From an uncultured Oscillospiraceae bacterium (GTDB lineage: Bacteria > Bacillota > Clostridia > Oscillospirales > Oscillospiraceae), in the NCBI GenBank assembly GCA_910588635.1, contig CAJUPW010000001.1, forward strand, positions 38,385 to 102,384: a DNA stretch of 64,000 nucleotides. Reading direction: 5' to 3'. This document shows, piece by piece, positions 1 through 8,209 of this stretch; position 1 is the stretch's first letter, and the number at the start of each line of letters is the position of its first letter. The position numbers were made by a program, and so were the translations under genes. Below the pieces are notes generated by a model. That model searched no databases. It was not told where the DNA came from and worked only from the letters and a program-made list of their open reading frames with translations.

Positions 1-1
1 G

Positions 2-556
2 GTCCGCCGGGGCTACGGCGAGGGTTATCTGCGCAAGTCCATGGTAGCCGACCCGCTGCGCCGGGTGAACACCGGGGACAACACCCCCGCCGCCATCACC
101 CTGCGGCTGGTGCCCGGAGACAAATGCGCCGTTACCGTGGCCCCCAAGGGCTTCGGATCAGAGAACATGAGCCGTCTCGCCATGCTCAAGCCCGCCGACG
201 GGGTGGAGGGGGTGAAGCGGTTCGTGGTGGAGACGGTCAGGCTGGCCGGTCCCAACCCCTGTCCGCCGGTGGTGCTGGGCGTCGGGCTCGGCGGCTCCTT
301 CGACAAGGTGGCCGCCCTGGCCAAGCACGCCCTGCTCCGCCCTCTGGACCGGCCCAATCCCGACCCCTTCTACGCCCAGCTGGAGGGAGAGCTGCTGGAG
401 GAGATCAACGCCCTGGGCATCGGCCCCCAGGGCTTCGGCGGGAGGACCACCTGCCTGGGGCTGGCCATTGAGGCCGCCCCCACCCATGTGGCCGGCCTGC
501 CCGCAGCGGTGAACGTGAGCTGCCACGTCACCCGGAGAGCGGCGGAGGTGCTGTGA
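2..556 (+). CDS. Fumarate hydratase class I, alpha subunit (3' part only)
   Basis: The gene enters from outside the window; 184 C-terminal residues are visible. It resembles the alpha subunit of the two-subunit, oxygen-sensitive 4Fe-4S fumarate/tartrate dehydratases, which interconvert fumarate and malate in the cytoplasm. Supporting motifs are the APKGFGSEN segment, a GPNPCPP stretch whose cysteine is probably a cluster ligand, and a following GVGLGG glycine-rich turn. The stop codon overlaps the ATG of the beta subunit by one base (TGATG), so the two are translationally coupled. The fumarate/tartrate family split cannot be settled from this part alone. Confidence 0.88.
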   Translation, partial: VRRGYGEGYLRKSMVADPLRRVNTGDNTPAAITLRLVPGDKCAVTVAPKGFGSENMSRLAMLKPADGVEGVKRFVVETVRLAGPNPCPPVVLGVGLGGSFDKVAALAKHALLRPLDRPNPDPFYAQLEGELLEEINALGIGPQGFGGRTTCLGLAIEAAPTHVAGLPAAVNVSCHVTRRAAEVL

Positions 557-1113
557 TGCGATACAGACTGACCACTCCCGTCACCCGGGAGGACTTGGCC
601 CCGCTGCGGGCGGGGGACACAGTGCTGCTGTCCGGGACGGTGTATACCGCCCGGGACGCCGCCCACAAGCGGATGATGGAGCTGCTGGACGCTGGAAAAG
701 AGCTGCCCTTCCCGGTAAAAGGTTCGGCGCTGTATTACGTAGGCCCCACACCGGAACGGTCCGGAGAAGTGATCGGCTCCGCCGGCCCCACCACCAGCGG
801 GCGGATGGACGCGTACTCCCCCCGTCTGCTGGACCTGGGCCAGGCCGTTATGATCGGCAAGGGGGCCCGGAACCGGGCTGTCAAGGACGCGGTGGTGAGA
901 AACGGCGCGGTCTACCTGGCCGCCCTGGGGGGCGCGGGGGCACTGATGGCGGCCTGCGTCCGGGAGCTGGAGGTCATCTGCTGGGAGGACCTGGGCTGCG
1001 AGGCGGTACGCCGCCTGGAGGTGGCCGATATGCCCCTCACCGTCATACTGGACGCCCACGGGGGCAACCTGTATGAGAGCGGCCCGGCGGCCTATCTGGC
1101 CAGTTTGAATTAG
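556..1113 (+). CDS. Fumarate hydratase class I, beta subunit
   Basis: A 185-residue partner of the upstream alpha subunit. It has the typical beta-subunit order: an N-terminal AGDTVLLSG strand region, the GPTTSGRMDAY motif around residues 75-85, and the MIGKG motif near residue 98. Length is normal for a free-standing beta subunit. The ATG at 556 is chosen because it overlaps the alpha stop; the GTG three bases earlier is a less likely start. The product should complete the dehydratase heterodimer, a fumarate-malate step used in fermentative or branched TCA metabolism of anaerobes. Confidence 0.9.
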   Translation: MRYRLTTPVTREDLAPLRAGDTVLLSGTVYTARDAAHKRMMELLDAGKELPFPVKGSALYYVGPTPERSGEVIGSAGPTTSGRMDAYSPRLLDLGQAVMIGKGARNRAVKDAVVRNGAVYLAALGGAGALMAACVRELEVICWEDLGCEAVRRLEVADMPLTVILDAHGGNLYESGPAAYLASLN

Positions 1114-1128
1114 AGAGGAGCGCGCTTA

Positions 1129-2271
1129 ATGGATGAAGAACGCATGAGAGAGTTGTCCTTGCCCATCAACATCAAGCCCTTCCGGATGCGGACAGAGGAG
1201 GGCTGGGCCTCCTTCCTGGCCGGGGAGGGGGAGCTGCGGGCCCTGATGGAGGAAGAGGACCGGGAGGCGGTCAGCGAGAGGCTGGTATCCCGGTGTACCG
1301 AGCTGCTCTCCCCCGCCTTTGCCGACGTGGCCTTTGAGCTGGGCCACAACGGGGAGAAGTACGAGCTGATCCTCACCCCCGAAGGGGACAGATCCCGGCT
1401 GTTCCAGCTGGCTTACTTCCGGCAGCACGCCCCCCGGGAGCTGCTGAAAAGCTGGAATATCAAGGTGGGCCGCACCCGAAGCGAAAACTTTGGCTTGCGG
1501 ATCTACGGTCAGGATGTCGCCCTGGAAGATGTCCGGGTCTGGCCGGAAAAGACGCAGAACAGCAGTCTGAACCTGAAGCTGTACTGCGAAAAGCTGGCCC
1601 CCCTGATGAAGGAGAACGAGGGTCAGGTCTGCAACATCATTTATATCCTGCTGGACCAGGCCCTGGGGGAGCTGGCCGCCATGCGGTATGTGGACCGTCT
1701 GGAGGTCCTGGAGGCCCCGGCGGAGCGGGAGTCCATTCCGCTGAACCATTTGGCCGGCTTTGTGGCCCGCCAGGTGGACCCGGAGGGCTGGCCCCGGGCC
1801 AACGACCCAGAGCTGGCCGGCGAGCGGTACACCGCTTACGAGGGCAAGCCCTCTGAGGAGGAGGACTGGCCGCTTCGGGCCGACGTATATGTGGGGGTCA
1901 CCTGCTGCATACCCTTGCTCAATGGCTATTTCCAGAACGACGACTACTATATGGACCGTCTCCATCAGGACGGGGTGGTCCCCGGCTTCTTCTACTACCC
2001 CCTGGATGGGGTGGACAAAAAGGATATCCTGAACCTGCGGGACCAGCTTGAGCAGGCGATTGAAGCCCGCTGCGGCGAGGGGATTGTCACCTTCACCGGC
2101 GGAGCCACAGGTACCGCCTTCGGCTACCTGGACTTCATCGCCTGGGACCTGCGCACCTTGCTGGACGCCGCCGTGGAGGTCTTTGCCGGTGCGCCCGTGG
2201 ACTGGGCCGCCTTCCACACGCTCCGTTCCAACGCGGGCAGCATCGGGCTGAAGGCAGAGCAAGAGGCATAA
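1129..2271 (+). CDS. Unknown protein, 380 aa, downstream of fumarate hydratase
   Basis: I do not recognise a family. The protein is soluble and acidic, with no signal peptide or membrane segment. A preceding GAGGAG-type ribosome site and GC-rich codon use like its neighbours support it as real. The last 60 residues contain a glycine-rich TFTGGATGTAFG turn that could bind a ligand, but no catalytic motif is evident. It starts 15 bp after the fumarate hydratase stop and precedes another unknown gene in the same direction, so the two unknowns may form a cassette. Any metabolic link to fumarate hydratase is speculation. Confidence 0.75.
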   Translation: MDEERMRELSLPINIKPFRMRTEEGWASFLAGEGELRALMEEEDREAVSERLVSRCTELLSPAFADVAFELGHNGEKYELILTPEGDRSRLFQLAYFRQHAPRELLKSWNIKVGRTRSENFGLRIYGQDVALEDVRVWPEKTQNSSLNLKLYCEKLAPLMKENEGQVCNIIYILLDQALGELAAMRYVDRLEVLEAPAERESIPLNHLAGFVARQVDPEGWPRANDPELAGERYTAYEGKPSEEEDWPLRADVYVGVTCCIPLLNGYFQNDDYYMDRLHQDGVVPGFFYYPLDGVDKKDILNLRDQLEQAIEARCGEGIVTFTGGATGTAFGYLDFIAWDLRTLLDAAVEVFAGAPVDWAAFHTLRSNAGSIGLKAEQEA

Positions 2272-2317
2272 CAGCGGAAAAATATAAAGGAAAGAACACG
2301 CGAAAGGGGGCAGCGGC

Positions 2318-3589
2318 ATGAGCATCGGATTGAGCTTCACCGGCAGGATCGACCGCCCAGAGGCGCTGCTGGAGGCGGCGAAGATTCTGGCGGCGGAGCA
2401 GAACTACCACCTGGCCGCCGGGGAGGGCGGACTGAAGGTCATCCTGTGCCCTCTGGGAGGCGAGGTGGGCTTTCTCTGGCGCCGGTCGGAGGACCCGGCA
2501 GGTCCCTGGTTGGTGCGGGGGGGCTGCGTGTCCACTCCGGCGGGGGCGGGGCTGCACCGGGCGGCGGTGGAGCTGCTGGACAACCTGCCCATCCACTCTC
2601 TGACGGTGGAGGACGAGACCGGCTTTTACCGCCACCGGGACTTCCGGCGGATGAAGGAGGAGCACTTCTACCCCTGGCTGCGCACCCTGGTGGACGTATG
2701 CCGTCAGGAGAGCGGGAAAGGGGTATCCGGGATGCAGCTGTGCTGGAACCTGGAGCAGTACTCCCCCCAGGACATCCCGGACACGGTGGTCACCCCTGTG
2801 GGCCGCTTCCGGCTCTCCGAGCTGGCCGGCCTGCTGGAGGAGGGGGGCGTCGAGGCGCTGGCAAATCGGTTCTTCCTCTGGAACGGCCGGACCCGGGACG
2901 CCAAATTTTACCGCAACCGCGCCATCAACGCCCTGTGGGAGAGGTGCTGCTTCGCCCCCTCTGCCCGCAGCTGGGAGGACGAGGCGGTGAACGCCTCCAT
3001 TCTGGACGATCTGGAGCGCGCGGCCAAGCTGGCCCCCTCCCTCCCTTTGCCTCGGGAGTCCTACGCCGAGGTGTGCGCCCTGGCGGGCCGGGACCCCGTC
3101 CTGCCCGACGGCCCCAATCTGGCGGAGGAGTTCGCCCCCGGCTACCGGAGGGGCCTGATTACCCACCACCTGGGCGTTCTGCGCCTCACCTTGCCCGGCA
3201 TCCTCCGTTACGAGTGGGAGCGCTGGGAGAACGGGAGCGGCGCCCACCTCTGGAGCGACGCCTCCTCCGACAGTCCCGTCTGGCGGGTGAGCTCCTACCG
3301 GATGCGGGAGGGCGACGCCCGCTTCACCGACCAGTTGTCCGCTCTCAACGGCGTGGAGGGCCGGGAGCTGAAGGGCGGCGCCCTGCGCTGGGGCTGGAAG
3401 GAAATCAGCGAGAAGGGAGAGCGGCTGTATCAGGCCCAGTGCGAGGTCATCTCCGGCCCCGCCCTCTTTCTCATCACCGCCACCTGCGCCGGTCCTGGCG
3501 ACCTGAGCCAGGTTTCGGAGCTGATCGGCCAGGTGAACGTGGTCCAGAACCGCGCCCGGGAGGAGACCGTCCGGGCCAAAAAGGAATAA
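2318..3589 (+). CDS. Unknown protein, 423 aa
   Basis: A soluble protein with no recognised domain. The start at 2318 is preceded by AAAGGGGG at good spacing. The N-terminus (residues 1-60) reads as alternating strands and helix; the middle is rich in Trp, Arg and Glu. It lies 46 bp after the other unknown gene, on the same strand and with similar codon use, so co-transcription is likely. The gene ends about 40 bp before the sigma-A promoter of the next gene, which therefore belongs to a separate unit. Confidence 0.72.
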   Translation: MSIGLSFTGRIDRPEALLEAAKILAAEQNYHLAAGEGGLKVILCPLGGEVGFLWRRSEDPAGPWLVRGGCVSTPAGAGLHRAAVELLDNLPIHSLTVEDETGFYRHRDFRRMKEEHFYPWLRTLVDVCRQESGKGVSGMQLCWNLEQYSPQDIPDTVVTPVGRFRLSELAGLLEEGGVEALANRFFLWNGRTRDAKFYRNRAINALWERCCFAPSARSWEDEAVNASILDDLERAAKLAPSLPLPRESYAEVCALAGRDPVLPDGPNLAEEFAPGYRRGLITHHLGVLRLTLPGILRYEWERWENGSGAHLWSDASSDSPVWRVSSYRMREGDARFTDQLSALNGVEGRELKGGALRWGWKEISEKGERLYQAQCEVISGPALFLITATCAGPGDLSQVSELIGQVNVVQNRAREETVRAKKE

Positions 3590-3631
3590 GAAGCTGTACC
3601 CGCAGCCCCGGCAGTTTTTCCGCTGCCGGGG

Positions 3632-3660
3632 TTGACATTTTCTCCCTTCTCCTGTATAAT
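3632..3660 (+). promoter_or_regulatory. Sigma-A promoter of the Crp/Fnr-type regulator
   Basis: The -35 TTGACA (3632-3637) and -10 TATAAT (3655-3660) both match consensus exactly, separated by 17 bp. Transcription should start near 3667, which rules out the upstream in-frame TTG at 3666 as the start codon of the regulator. Confidence 0.88.
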
Positions 3661-3666
3661 CCAGTT

Positions 3667-3682
3667 TGTCTCAAATTAGACA
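3667..3682. promoter_or_regulatory. Dyad operator TGTCT-N6-AGACA at the regulator's own start site
   Basis: A perfect inverted repeat with half-sites TGTCT and AGACA around a 6-bp spacer lies on the predicted transcription start. The 5-6-5 geometry is that of Crp/Fnr-family sites (TGTGA-N6-TCACA type). The next gene is a Crp/Fnr-type regulator, so the likely use is autorepression by occlusion of the start site. No second copy was seen before the ABC genes. Confidence 0.6.
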
Positions 3683-3698
3683 GTCAGAGGTGGTCATT

Positions 3699-4340
3699 TT
3701 GTCCCTCACACAGGAGGAACTCACTCTGCTGGCCGGCTGCCCGCTGTTCCGGCAGGCGGACCGGTCGCTGCTCCGCTCCCTGACGGAGCTGGAGGGGGCC
3801 GGTCTGGTCCGGTTTGACCCCGGGGTGGTGTACAGCCCCCGGCACTTCCGCCGCTGCCTGGGGGTGGTGCTGTCGGGCCGGCTTCAGGTGACAAAGGGGA
3901 GCCTGGCCGTCAGCGTGCTGCAGCCGGGGGACCTCTTCGGGGCCGCCGCCCTGTACAGCGACGAGCCGGAGTTCGCCTCCACCATCACCGCCAAGGGTCC
4001 CAGCCGGTGCCTGATGCTGGAGCAGTTCCTGGTAAACCGTCTGCTGGCTGAACACAGCCAAATTCGGGAAAACTATCTGCGCTATCTCACCGGCCGCATC
4101 CGGTTTTTGTCCGGGCGGCTGCAGACCCTGGCCCAGCCGGGGGTGGAGGGCAAGCTGGCCCGCTACCTGCTGGCCAACGGAGGCAGCTCCTGCCCGGCCA
4201 CGGAGCTGTGCCGGCAGCTGGGAATGAGCCGGGCCTCCCTCTACCGGGCCTTCGCCGCCCTGGAGGCCGGCGGCCTCATCGTCCGAAAGGGCAAGTCCAT
4301 CGCCGTCATCGACCCCGCGGGACTGGAGACAGTGCTGTGA
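3699..4340 (+). CDS. Crp/Fnr-family transcriptional regulator
   Basis: A 213-residue cytoplasmic regulator: an N-terminal cyclic-nucleotide-binding-type barrel (about residues 10-115, with LQPGDLFGAAALY matching the family's glycine-rich turn) followed by a C-terminal winged helix in which ATELCRQLGMSRASLYRAFAAL reads as the recognition helix-turn-helix. The start is taken at TTG 3699, about 8 bp after AGAGG and downstream of the predicted transcription start. No Fe-S cysteine set like that of Fnr is apparent, so the effector is unknown. It sits just before an ABC importer operon on the same strand, its likely target besides itself. Confidence 0.85.
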   Translation: MSLTQEELTLLAGCPLFRQADRSLLRSLTELEGAGLVRFDPGVVYSPRHFRRCLGVVLSGRLQVTKGSLAVSVLQPGDLFGAAALYSDEPEFASTITAKGPSRCLMLEQFLVNRLLAEHSQIRENYLRYLTGRIRFLSGRLQTLAQPGVEGKLARYLLANGGSSCPATELCRQLGMSRASLYRAFAALEAGGLIVRKGKSIAVIDPAGLETVL

Positions 4341-4389
4341 CCTTATGACCAATGTGGGCCCCGACCACACGGGCGGGGCAATTTCTCCT

Positions 4390-4470
4390 GTAGGGGCCGC
4401 CGCCCTCGGCGGCCCGTCTTTACAAAAATCGCACCGTCGCAAGCGGGTCGCCGAGGGCGGCGACCCCTAC
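4390..4470. repeat. Interspersed palindromic repeat, copy 1
   Basis: An 81-bp unit with long inverted ends: GTAGGGGCCGCCGCCCTCGG on the left and its near complement, ending CGGCGACCCCTAC, on the right. A second copy lies at 16824-16889 with the same outer arms but a different middle. It fits a REP/MITE-like intergenic hairpin family. Here it separates the Crp-type regulator from the ABC operon and could affect read-through. Confidence 0.75.
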
Positions 4471-4495
4471 ATTCCAATCTGAAAGGATGATTACC

Positions 4496-5566
4496 ATGAA
4501 ACGCACCCTCTCCTTGCTCCTCACCGCCGCCCTGGCCTTTTCTCTGCTGGCCGGCTGCGGGCCCAAGAATCCCCCCGCCGGGACCTCCTCCTCCGTCCCC
4601 GGCTCCGCTTCCGGCCAGCCCGACGGGTCCGCCTCTGAGCCGGGCGATACCAGCGGCGCGTCCGGTCCCTCCGTCCGGTTCATGGTCCTGTCCGGCCCCA
4701 CCGGCGTGGGGGCGGCCAAGCTGATGGCCGGCCACGACGCGGACCCCCAAAACAGCGCCGTTGCCTCCTATGAGATTGTCACCGACAACACCCTGGTTCA
4801 GACCGCCCTGGTCAACGGGGACGTGGATGTCGCCGCCATCGCCACCAACGCCGCCGCCGTCCTGTCCGCCAAGAACGAGGGGTCCATCCAGGTGCTGGCG
4901 GTGAACACCCTGGGGGTGCTCTATATCCTGGAGAAGGGGGACACGGTCCGCAACATGGCCGACCTGGGGGGCAAGACCCTCTATGCCCCCTCCAACACCA
5001 AGGGTGCCAACCCGGAGCACATTCTCAACCACCTGCTGGAGGGCAACGGCGTAAATCCCTCCGACGTGAACATTGAGTGGCTCACCCCCCAGGAGATCAC
5101 CGCCAAAATGTCCTCCGACCATGCGGGCATCTGCATGCTCCCCGTCCCCGCCGCCACCGCCTTGCTGGTGAAGGACAGCGGCGTCCGGGAGGCAATCTCC
5201 CTGTCCGACGCCTGGAAGGAACTGGAGGGTTCTGAGCTGCCTATGGGCTGCGTGGTGGCCCGCACCGAGTATATTGAACAGAACCCCGGAGAGGTGGAGG
5301 CCTTCCTGTCCGCCTATGAGGCGTCCATCGATTATATCAGCGACCCCGCCAACAGCTCCGATGCCTCCGCCCTGGTTGCCCAGTACGGGTTTGCCCCCAA
5401 CGACAAGGTGGCCGCCAGGGCCATCCCCCAGTGCTCCCTCACCTTCGTCACCGGCCATGAGATGCGGACCATGCTGGAGGACTATTACTCCATCCTCTTC
5501 CAGGCGGAGCCCAAGTCCATCGGCGGCGGTCTGCCCTACGACTCCTTCTACTATGGGGTGGCGTAA
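4496..5566 (+). CDS. ABC transporter substrate-binding lipoprotein (SsuA/NMT1-like)
   Basis: A 356-residue lipoprotein with a signal peptide ending in the lipobox LLAGC (Cys at about residue 21), then a Ser/Pro/Gly-rich linker and a periplasmic-binding-protein fold of the NitT/TauT/SsuA class (PSNTKGANPEH ligand-loop region, the ALVNGDVDVAA motif typical of the family). The start at ATG 4496 is preferred because GAAAGGA lies 9 bp upstream; the ATG at 4487 abuts it. The coding end overlaps the permease start by 14 bp. The substrate cannot be read from the sequence; sulfonate, nitrate, thiamine-precursor and related ligands are all possible. Confidence 0.88.
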   Translation: MKRTLSLLLTAALAFSLLAGCGPKNPPAGTSSSVPGSASGQPDGSASEPGDTSGASGPSVRFMVLSGPTGVGAAKLMAGHDADPQNSAVASYEIVTDNTLVQTALVNGDVDVAAIATNAAAVLSAKNEGSIQVLAVNTLGVLYILEKGDTVRNMADLGGKTLYAPSNTKGANPEHILNHLLEGNGVNPSDVNIEWLTPQEITAKMSSDHAGICMLPVPAATALLVKDSGVREAISLSDAWKELEGSELPMGCVVARTEYIEQNPGEVEAFLSAYEASIDYISDPANSSDASALVAQYGFAPNDKVAARAIPQCSLTFVTGHEMRTMLEDYYSILFQAEPKSIGGGLPYDSFYYGVA

Positions 5567-6335
5567 TCTCCTGAAAAACTTCATCCGCGCCTTGCTGCCC
5601 CCGGCCTTCTGGCTGGGGGTCTGGCAGCTTTGCGCCTTTTTGGTGGACCGGCATGTGGGGGGCAGGGGCAACGAGCTGCTGCTCCCCTACCCCGCCTCCG
5701 TCTGGAGCGCTCTGGCCGGCCTGATGGGGACGGAGGAGTTCTGGGCCACGGTGTTCACCTCCCTGGGGCGCATTGCCCTGGGATTGACCTGCGGTGTGCT
5801 GGCGGGGGCGGCGCTGGCCGTGCTGACCTGTTCCTCCCGGTGGTGCGACCGCCTCCTCTCCCCCGCCGTCCGGGTGGTGCGGGCCGCCCCGGTGGCCTCC
5901 TTTATCCTGCTGGTACTGCTGTGGACGGGCCGGAACACCGTCCCGGCTGTGATTTCCGCCCTGATGGTCACCCCCGTGGTGTGGGACAACCTGTCCCGGG
6001 GCATCCAGGCCATGGACCCCAAGCTGCTGGAGCTGGCCCGGTGCTGCCGCTTTTCCCGGTGGAAAACCACGGTTCTGATTTACCTGCCCTCCCTGCGGCC
6101 CTACACCCTCGCCGCCCTCACCACGGCCACCGGTTTGGCCTGGAAGTCGGGGGTGGCCGCGGAGGTGCTCTGCCTGCCCGAGCCCTCCCTGGGCCAGCGC
6201 ATCTACTACACCAAGTACTATCTGGACATCCCGGAGCTCTTCGCCTGGACGGCGGTCACCGTGGCGCTGAGCATGGTGCTGGAGCGGCTGCTCCGGGCCT
6301 GCCTGACCAAATGGGGAAGGGGGTGGGGGACGTGA
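5553..6335 (+). CDS. ABC transporter permease (Binding-protein-dependent, SsuC/TauC-like)
   Basis: A 260-residue inner-membrane permease with about six membrane segments. The EAA-type cytoplasmic loop that docks the ATPase is visible around residues 155-175 (LLELARCCRFSRWKTTVLIY followed by LPSLRPY). The ATG at 5553 is inside the end of the lipoprotein gene, so translation is coupled; the downstream ATPase overlaps its stop. With the lipoprotein and ATPase it makes a complete importer, probably controlled by the Crp/Fnr-type gene upstream. Confidence 0.88.
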   Translation: MGWRNLLKNFIRALLPPAFWLGVWQLCAFLVDRHVGGRGNELLLPYPASVWSALAGLMGTEEFWATVFTSLGRIALGLTCGVLAGAALAVLTCSSRWCDRLLSPAVRVVRAAPVASFILLVLLWTGRNTVPAVISALMVTPVVWDNLSRGIQAMDPKLLELARCCRFSRWKTTVLIYLPSLRPYTLAALTTATGLAWKSGVAAEVLCLPEPSLGQRIYYTKYYLDIPELFAWTAVTVALSMVLERLLRACLTKWGRGWGT

Positions 6336-6919
6336 TTCTCTGCAAAGACCTCACCCTCTCCTTTGGAGACAGGGCCGTCCTGGACCGCTTCTCCCTGACT
6401 GTTCCGGACCGGGGCGTCACCGCCCTCACCGGCCCCTCGGGCTGCGGCAAGACCACCCTTCTGCGGGTGCTGGCCGGGCTGGAAAAACCCCAGGGCGGCA
6501 GCGTGGAGGGCGCCGCCCCCCGGGAGACCGCCCTTCTCTTTCAGGACGACCGCCTGCTGCCCTGGCGGACGGTGGAGCAGCACCTCACCGACGTGCTGCC
6601 CCGGGAGCGGTGGAAGGAGGTTCCCGGCCTGCTGGCTCTGGTCGAGCTGGATGGGGAGGAGCGCGCCCGTCCCTCCGCTCTGTCCGGGGGGATGGGCCGG
6701 CGGCTGGCTCTGGCCCGGTGCCTGGCCCTGGACGCCAAGCTCCGCCTGCTGGACGAGCCCTTCGCCGGGGTGGACCTGTCCCGGGCGCTGCGCATCCTGG
6801 AGCGGATGAAGTCCCTCCCCGCCCCTGTCCTGCTGGTGAGCCACGAGCCCGCAGTCCTGGCCGCCGCCGGCGCCGTCGTCGAGCTGGACGGCCCGCCGCT
6901 GCAAATCCGCCCGCGGTAA
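6332..6919 (+). CDS. ABC transporter ATP-binding protein (SsuB-like, short)
   Basis: A 195-residue ATPase with all ABC motifs: Walker A GPSGCGKTT (about residue 33), Q-loop FQDDRLLPW, signature LSGGMGRRLALAR, Walker B LRLLDEPFAGVD and H-loop LLVSHE. The GTG at 6332 overlapping the permease stop (GTGA) is chosen; an in-frame ATG at 6311 is an alternative. It is shorter than usual SsuB/TauB proteins (about 240-260) and lacks the C-terminal extension, but the core is complete. Confidence 0.86.
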   Translation: MILCKDLTLSFGDRAVLDRFSLTVPDRGVTALTGPSGCGKTTLLRVLAGLEKPQGGSVEGAAPRETALLFQDDRLLPWRTVEQHLTDVLPRERWKEVPGLLALVELDGEERARPSALSGGMGRRLALARCLALDAKLRLLDEPFAGVDLSRALRILERMKSLPAPVLLVSHEPAVLAAAGAVVELDGPPLQIRPR

Positions 6920-6988
6920 CTGTTTACAAAAAGTTCATCAGAACGTCATAGTTTTGCCTTATTCCTACGTTATGATAACGCTGTAAAC
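6920..6988. other. Intergenic region with TGTTTACA/TGTAAACA inverted repeat
   Basis: Just after the ATPase stop, an 8-bp exact inverted repeat (TGTTTACA at about 6921-6928, TGTAAACA at about 6981-6988) brackets an AT-rich 50-bp stretch. No gene begins here on either strand. It may be a regulatory or decay element; the function is unknown. Confidence 0.35.
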
Positions 6989-7028
6989 AAGATTAATGAA
7001 TGTATCTCCTTTCTCTCTCCTTTACAAC

Positions 7029-7075
7029 ACACAGGAACAGGCCCCCAGCCGTTGGCTGGGGGCCTGTTCCTGTGT
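7029..7075 (-). terminator. Long hairpin after the TSCPD gene
   Basis: A 22-bp perfect stem (ACACAGGAACAGGCCCCCAG continuing CC) around a GTT loop, immediately downstream of the minus-strand gene ending at 7083. It lacks a clear U-tract on either side, so it may act as an RNA-stabilising hairpin or weak terminator between converging units. Confidence 0.6.
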
Positions 7076-7082
7076 CATTCTC

Positions 7083-7325
7083 TTACAGCGCCTTCTTCAG
7101 CGCCTGAGCCAGCTGGTCGGGGCAGGAGGTGGCCTTGGCTCCGCAGCGGATGCCCTCCAGACGGCTGACCGCCTCCTCCGCCTTCATTCCCTTCAGAAGA
7201 GAGGACAGCCCCTTCAGGTTGCCGTCACAGCCGCCCTCTATCTGAATGTCCCGGATCACACCGTCCTCCACCTCGATTTGAAACGCCCTGGAGCAGACGC
7301 CCCTGGGGGTATACTGAATCGTCAT
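7083..7325 (-). CDS. TSCPD-domain protein (TIGR03905-like)
   Basis: An 80-residue protein. The name-giving motif is present near the C-terminus (GAKATSCPDQLAQAL), with a preceding CDGN and IRCG, so three cysteines are placed as in the family. The TSCPD domain also occurs at the end of some ribonucleotide reductases, but the stand-alone proteins have no settled role. The start at 7325 follows GAGAGG. It lies 122 bp downstream of spo0A on the same strand and has its own intergenic space. Function is unknown beyond the domain. Confidence 0.82.
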   Translation of the reverse strand: MTIQYTPRGVCSRAFQIEVEDGVIRDIQIEGGCDGNLKGLSSLLKGMKAEEAVSRLEGIRCGAKATSCPDQLAQALKKAL

Positions 7326-7447
7326 AGCAGCAAACGCCTCTCTTTCCAAATTCCGCTGGGCTTCGACATTGTTCGGCAAACTCCGCCGCAGCCCGCGTGT
7401 ATACTGGATCATAGCAGGTTTTGGGAAGAAAGGCAAGTCCCCTTGTG

Positions 7448-8209
7448 TTACATGCTCTTTTTCCGCTCCAGCTGGAGCCGGTCGGCGATCATGGCGATAA
7501 ACTCGCTGTTGGTGGGCTTACCCTTGGCGTTGGAGACGGTATAACCGAAATACTTCTGCAGGGTCTCAAGGTCGCCCCGGTCCCAGGCCACCTCGATGGC
7601 GTGGCGGATGGCCCGCTCCACCCGGCTGGCCGTTGTCCCGAAGCGCTTGGCCACCTCGGGGTAGAGCACCTTGGTCACCGCGTTGATTACGTCCATATCC
7701 TCTACGGCGATGATGATGGCCTCCCGCAGATACTGGTAGCCCTTGATGTGGGCGGGCACTCCCACCTCGTGGATGATCGCGGTCACCCGAGCCTCCAGGT
7801 CGGCGGCGTCATCCCGCTCCGGCTCCAGGCCGCCCGCCGTCATCACCTGGCGCAGCCGCTCTGCCACCGAGCTCAGGCGGCAAGGCTTTGCGATAAAGAA
7901 GTCCGCCCCCTTGGCGGCGGCGGCGTCCAGCACATTCCCTTTGATGTAGCTGGACAAAATCAGCACCTTTGGCCGACTCTTCTGTTGGGCAAAGGCATCC
8001 AGCACATCCATACCATCCGCTCCCCCTGTCAGCACCATATCCATGACGACGGCGTCCGGCTGCTCCTTGCGCACCATGCGGATCAGCTCCGCGCCGTCTC
8101 CGGTCTCGCCGACAACCTGAAAATCCGGTTCGCTGGACAGGGTCTGCACCAGGCTTTGCCGGAACTCTGTCCCGGTATCCGCCACTACGATTCGTTTGAC
8201 ATTCTCCAT
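7448..8209 (-). CDS. spo0A: Sporulation master regulator Spo0A
   Basis: A 253-residue response regulator controlling entry into sporulation. The C-terminal DNA-binding domain (about residues 140-253) is near-diagnostic: HEVGVPAHIKGYQYLREAI, TTASRVERAIRHAIEVAW and KPTNSEFIAM. The receiver (1-120) is divergent: the phosphoacceptor Asp is in VVMDMVL and the Lys in IAKP, but the N-terminal acidic pair reads VADT, not VADD, and the usual MP after the phospho-Asp is absent. ATG 8209 is used because GGAAG lies about 8 bp upstream; two in-frame upstream ATGs are less well placed. A 0A-box-like site lies upstream. Confidence 0.95.
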   Translation of the reverse strand: MENVKRIVVADTGTEFRQSLVQTLSSEPDFQVVGETGDGAELIRMVRKEQPDAVVMDMVLTGGADGMDVLDAFAQQKSRPKVLILSSYIKGNVLDAAAAKGADFFIAKPCRLSSVAERLRQVMTAGGLEPERDDAADLEARVTAIIHEVGVPAHIKGYQYLREAIIIAVEDMDVINAVTKVLYPEVAKRFGTTASRVERAIRHAIEVAWDRGDLETLQKYFGYTVSNAKGKPTNSEFIAMIADRLQLERKKSM

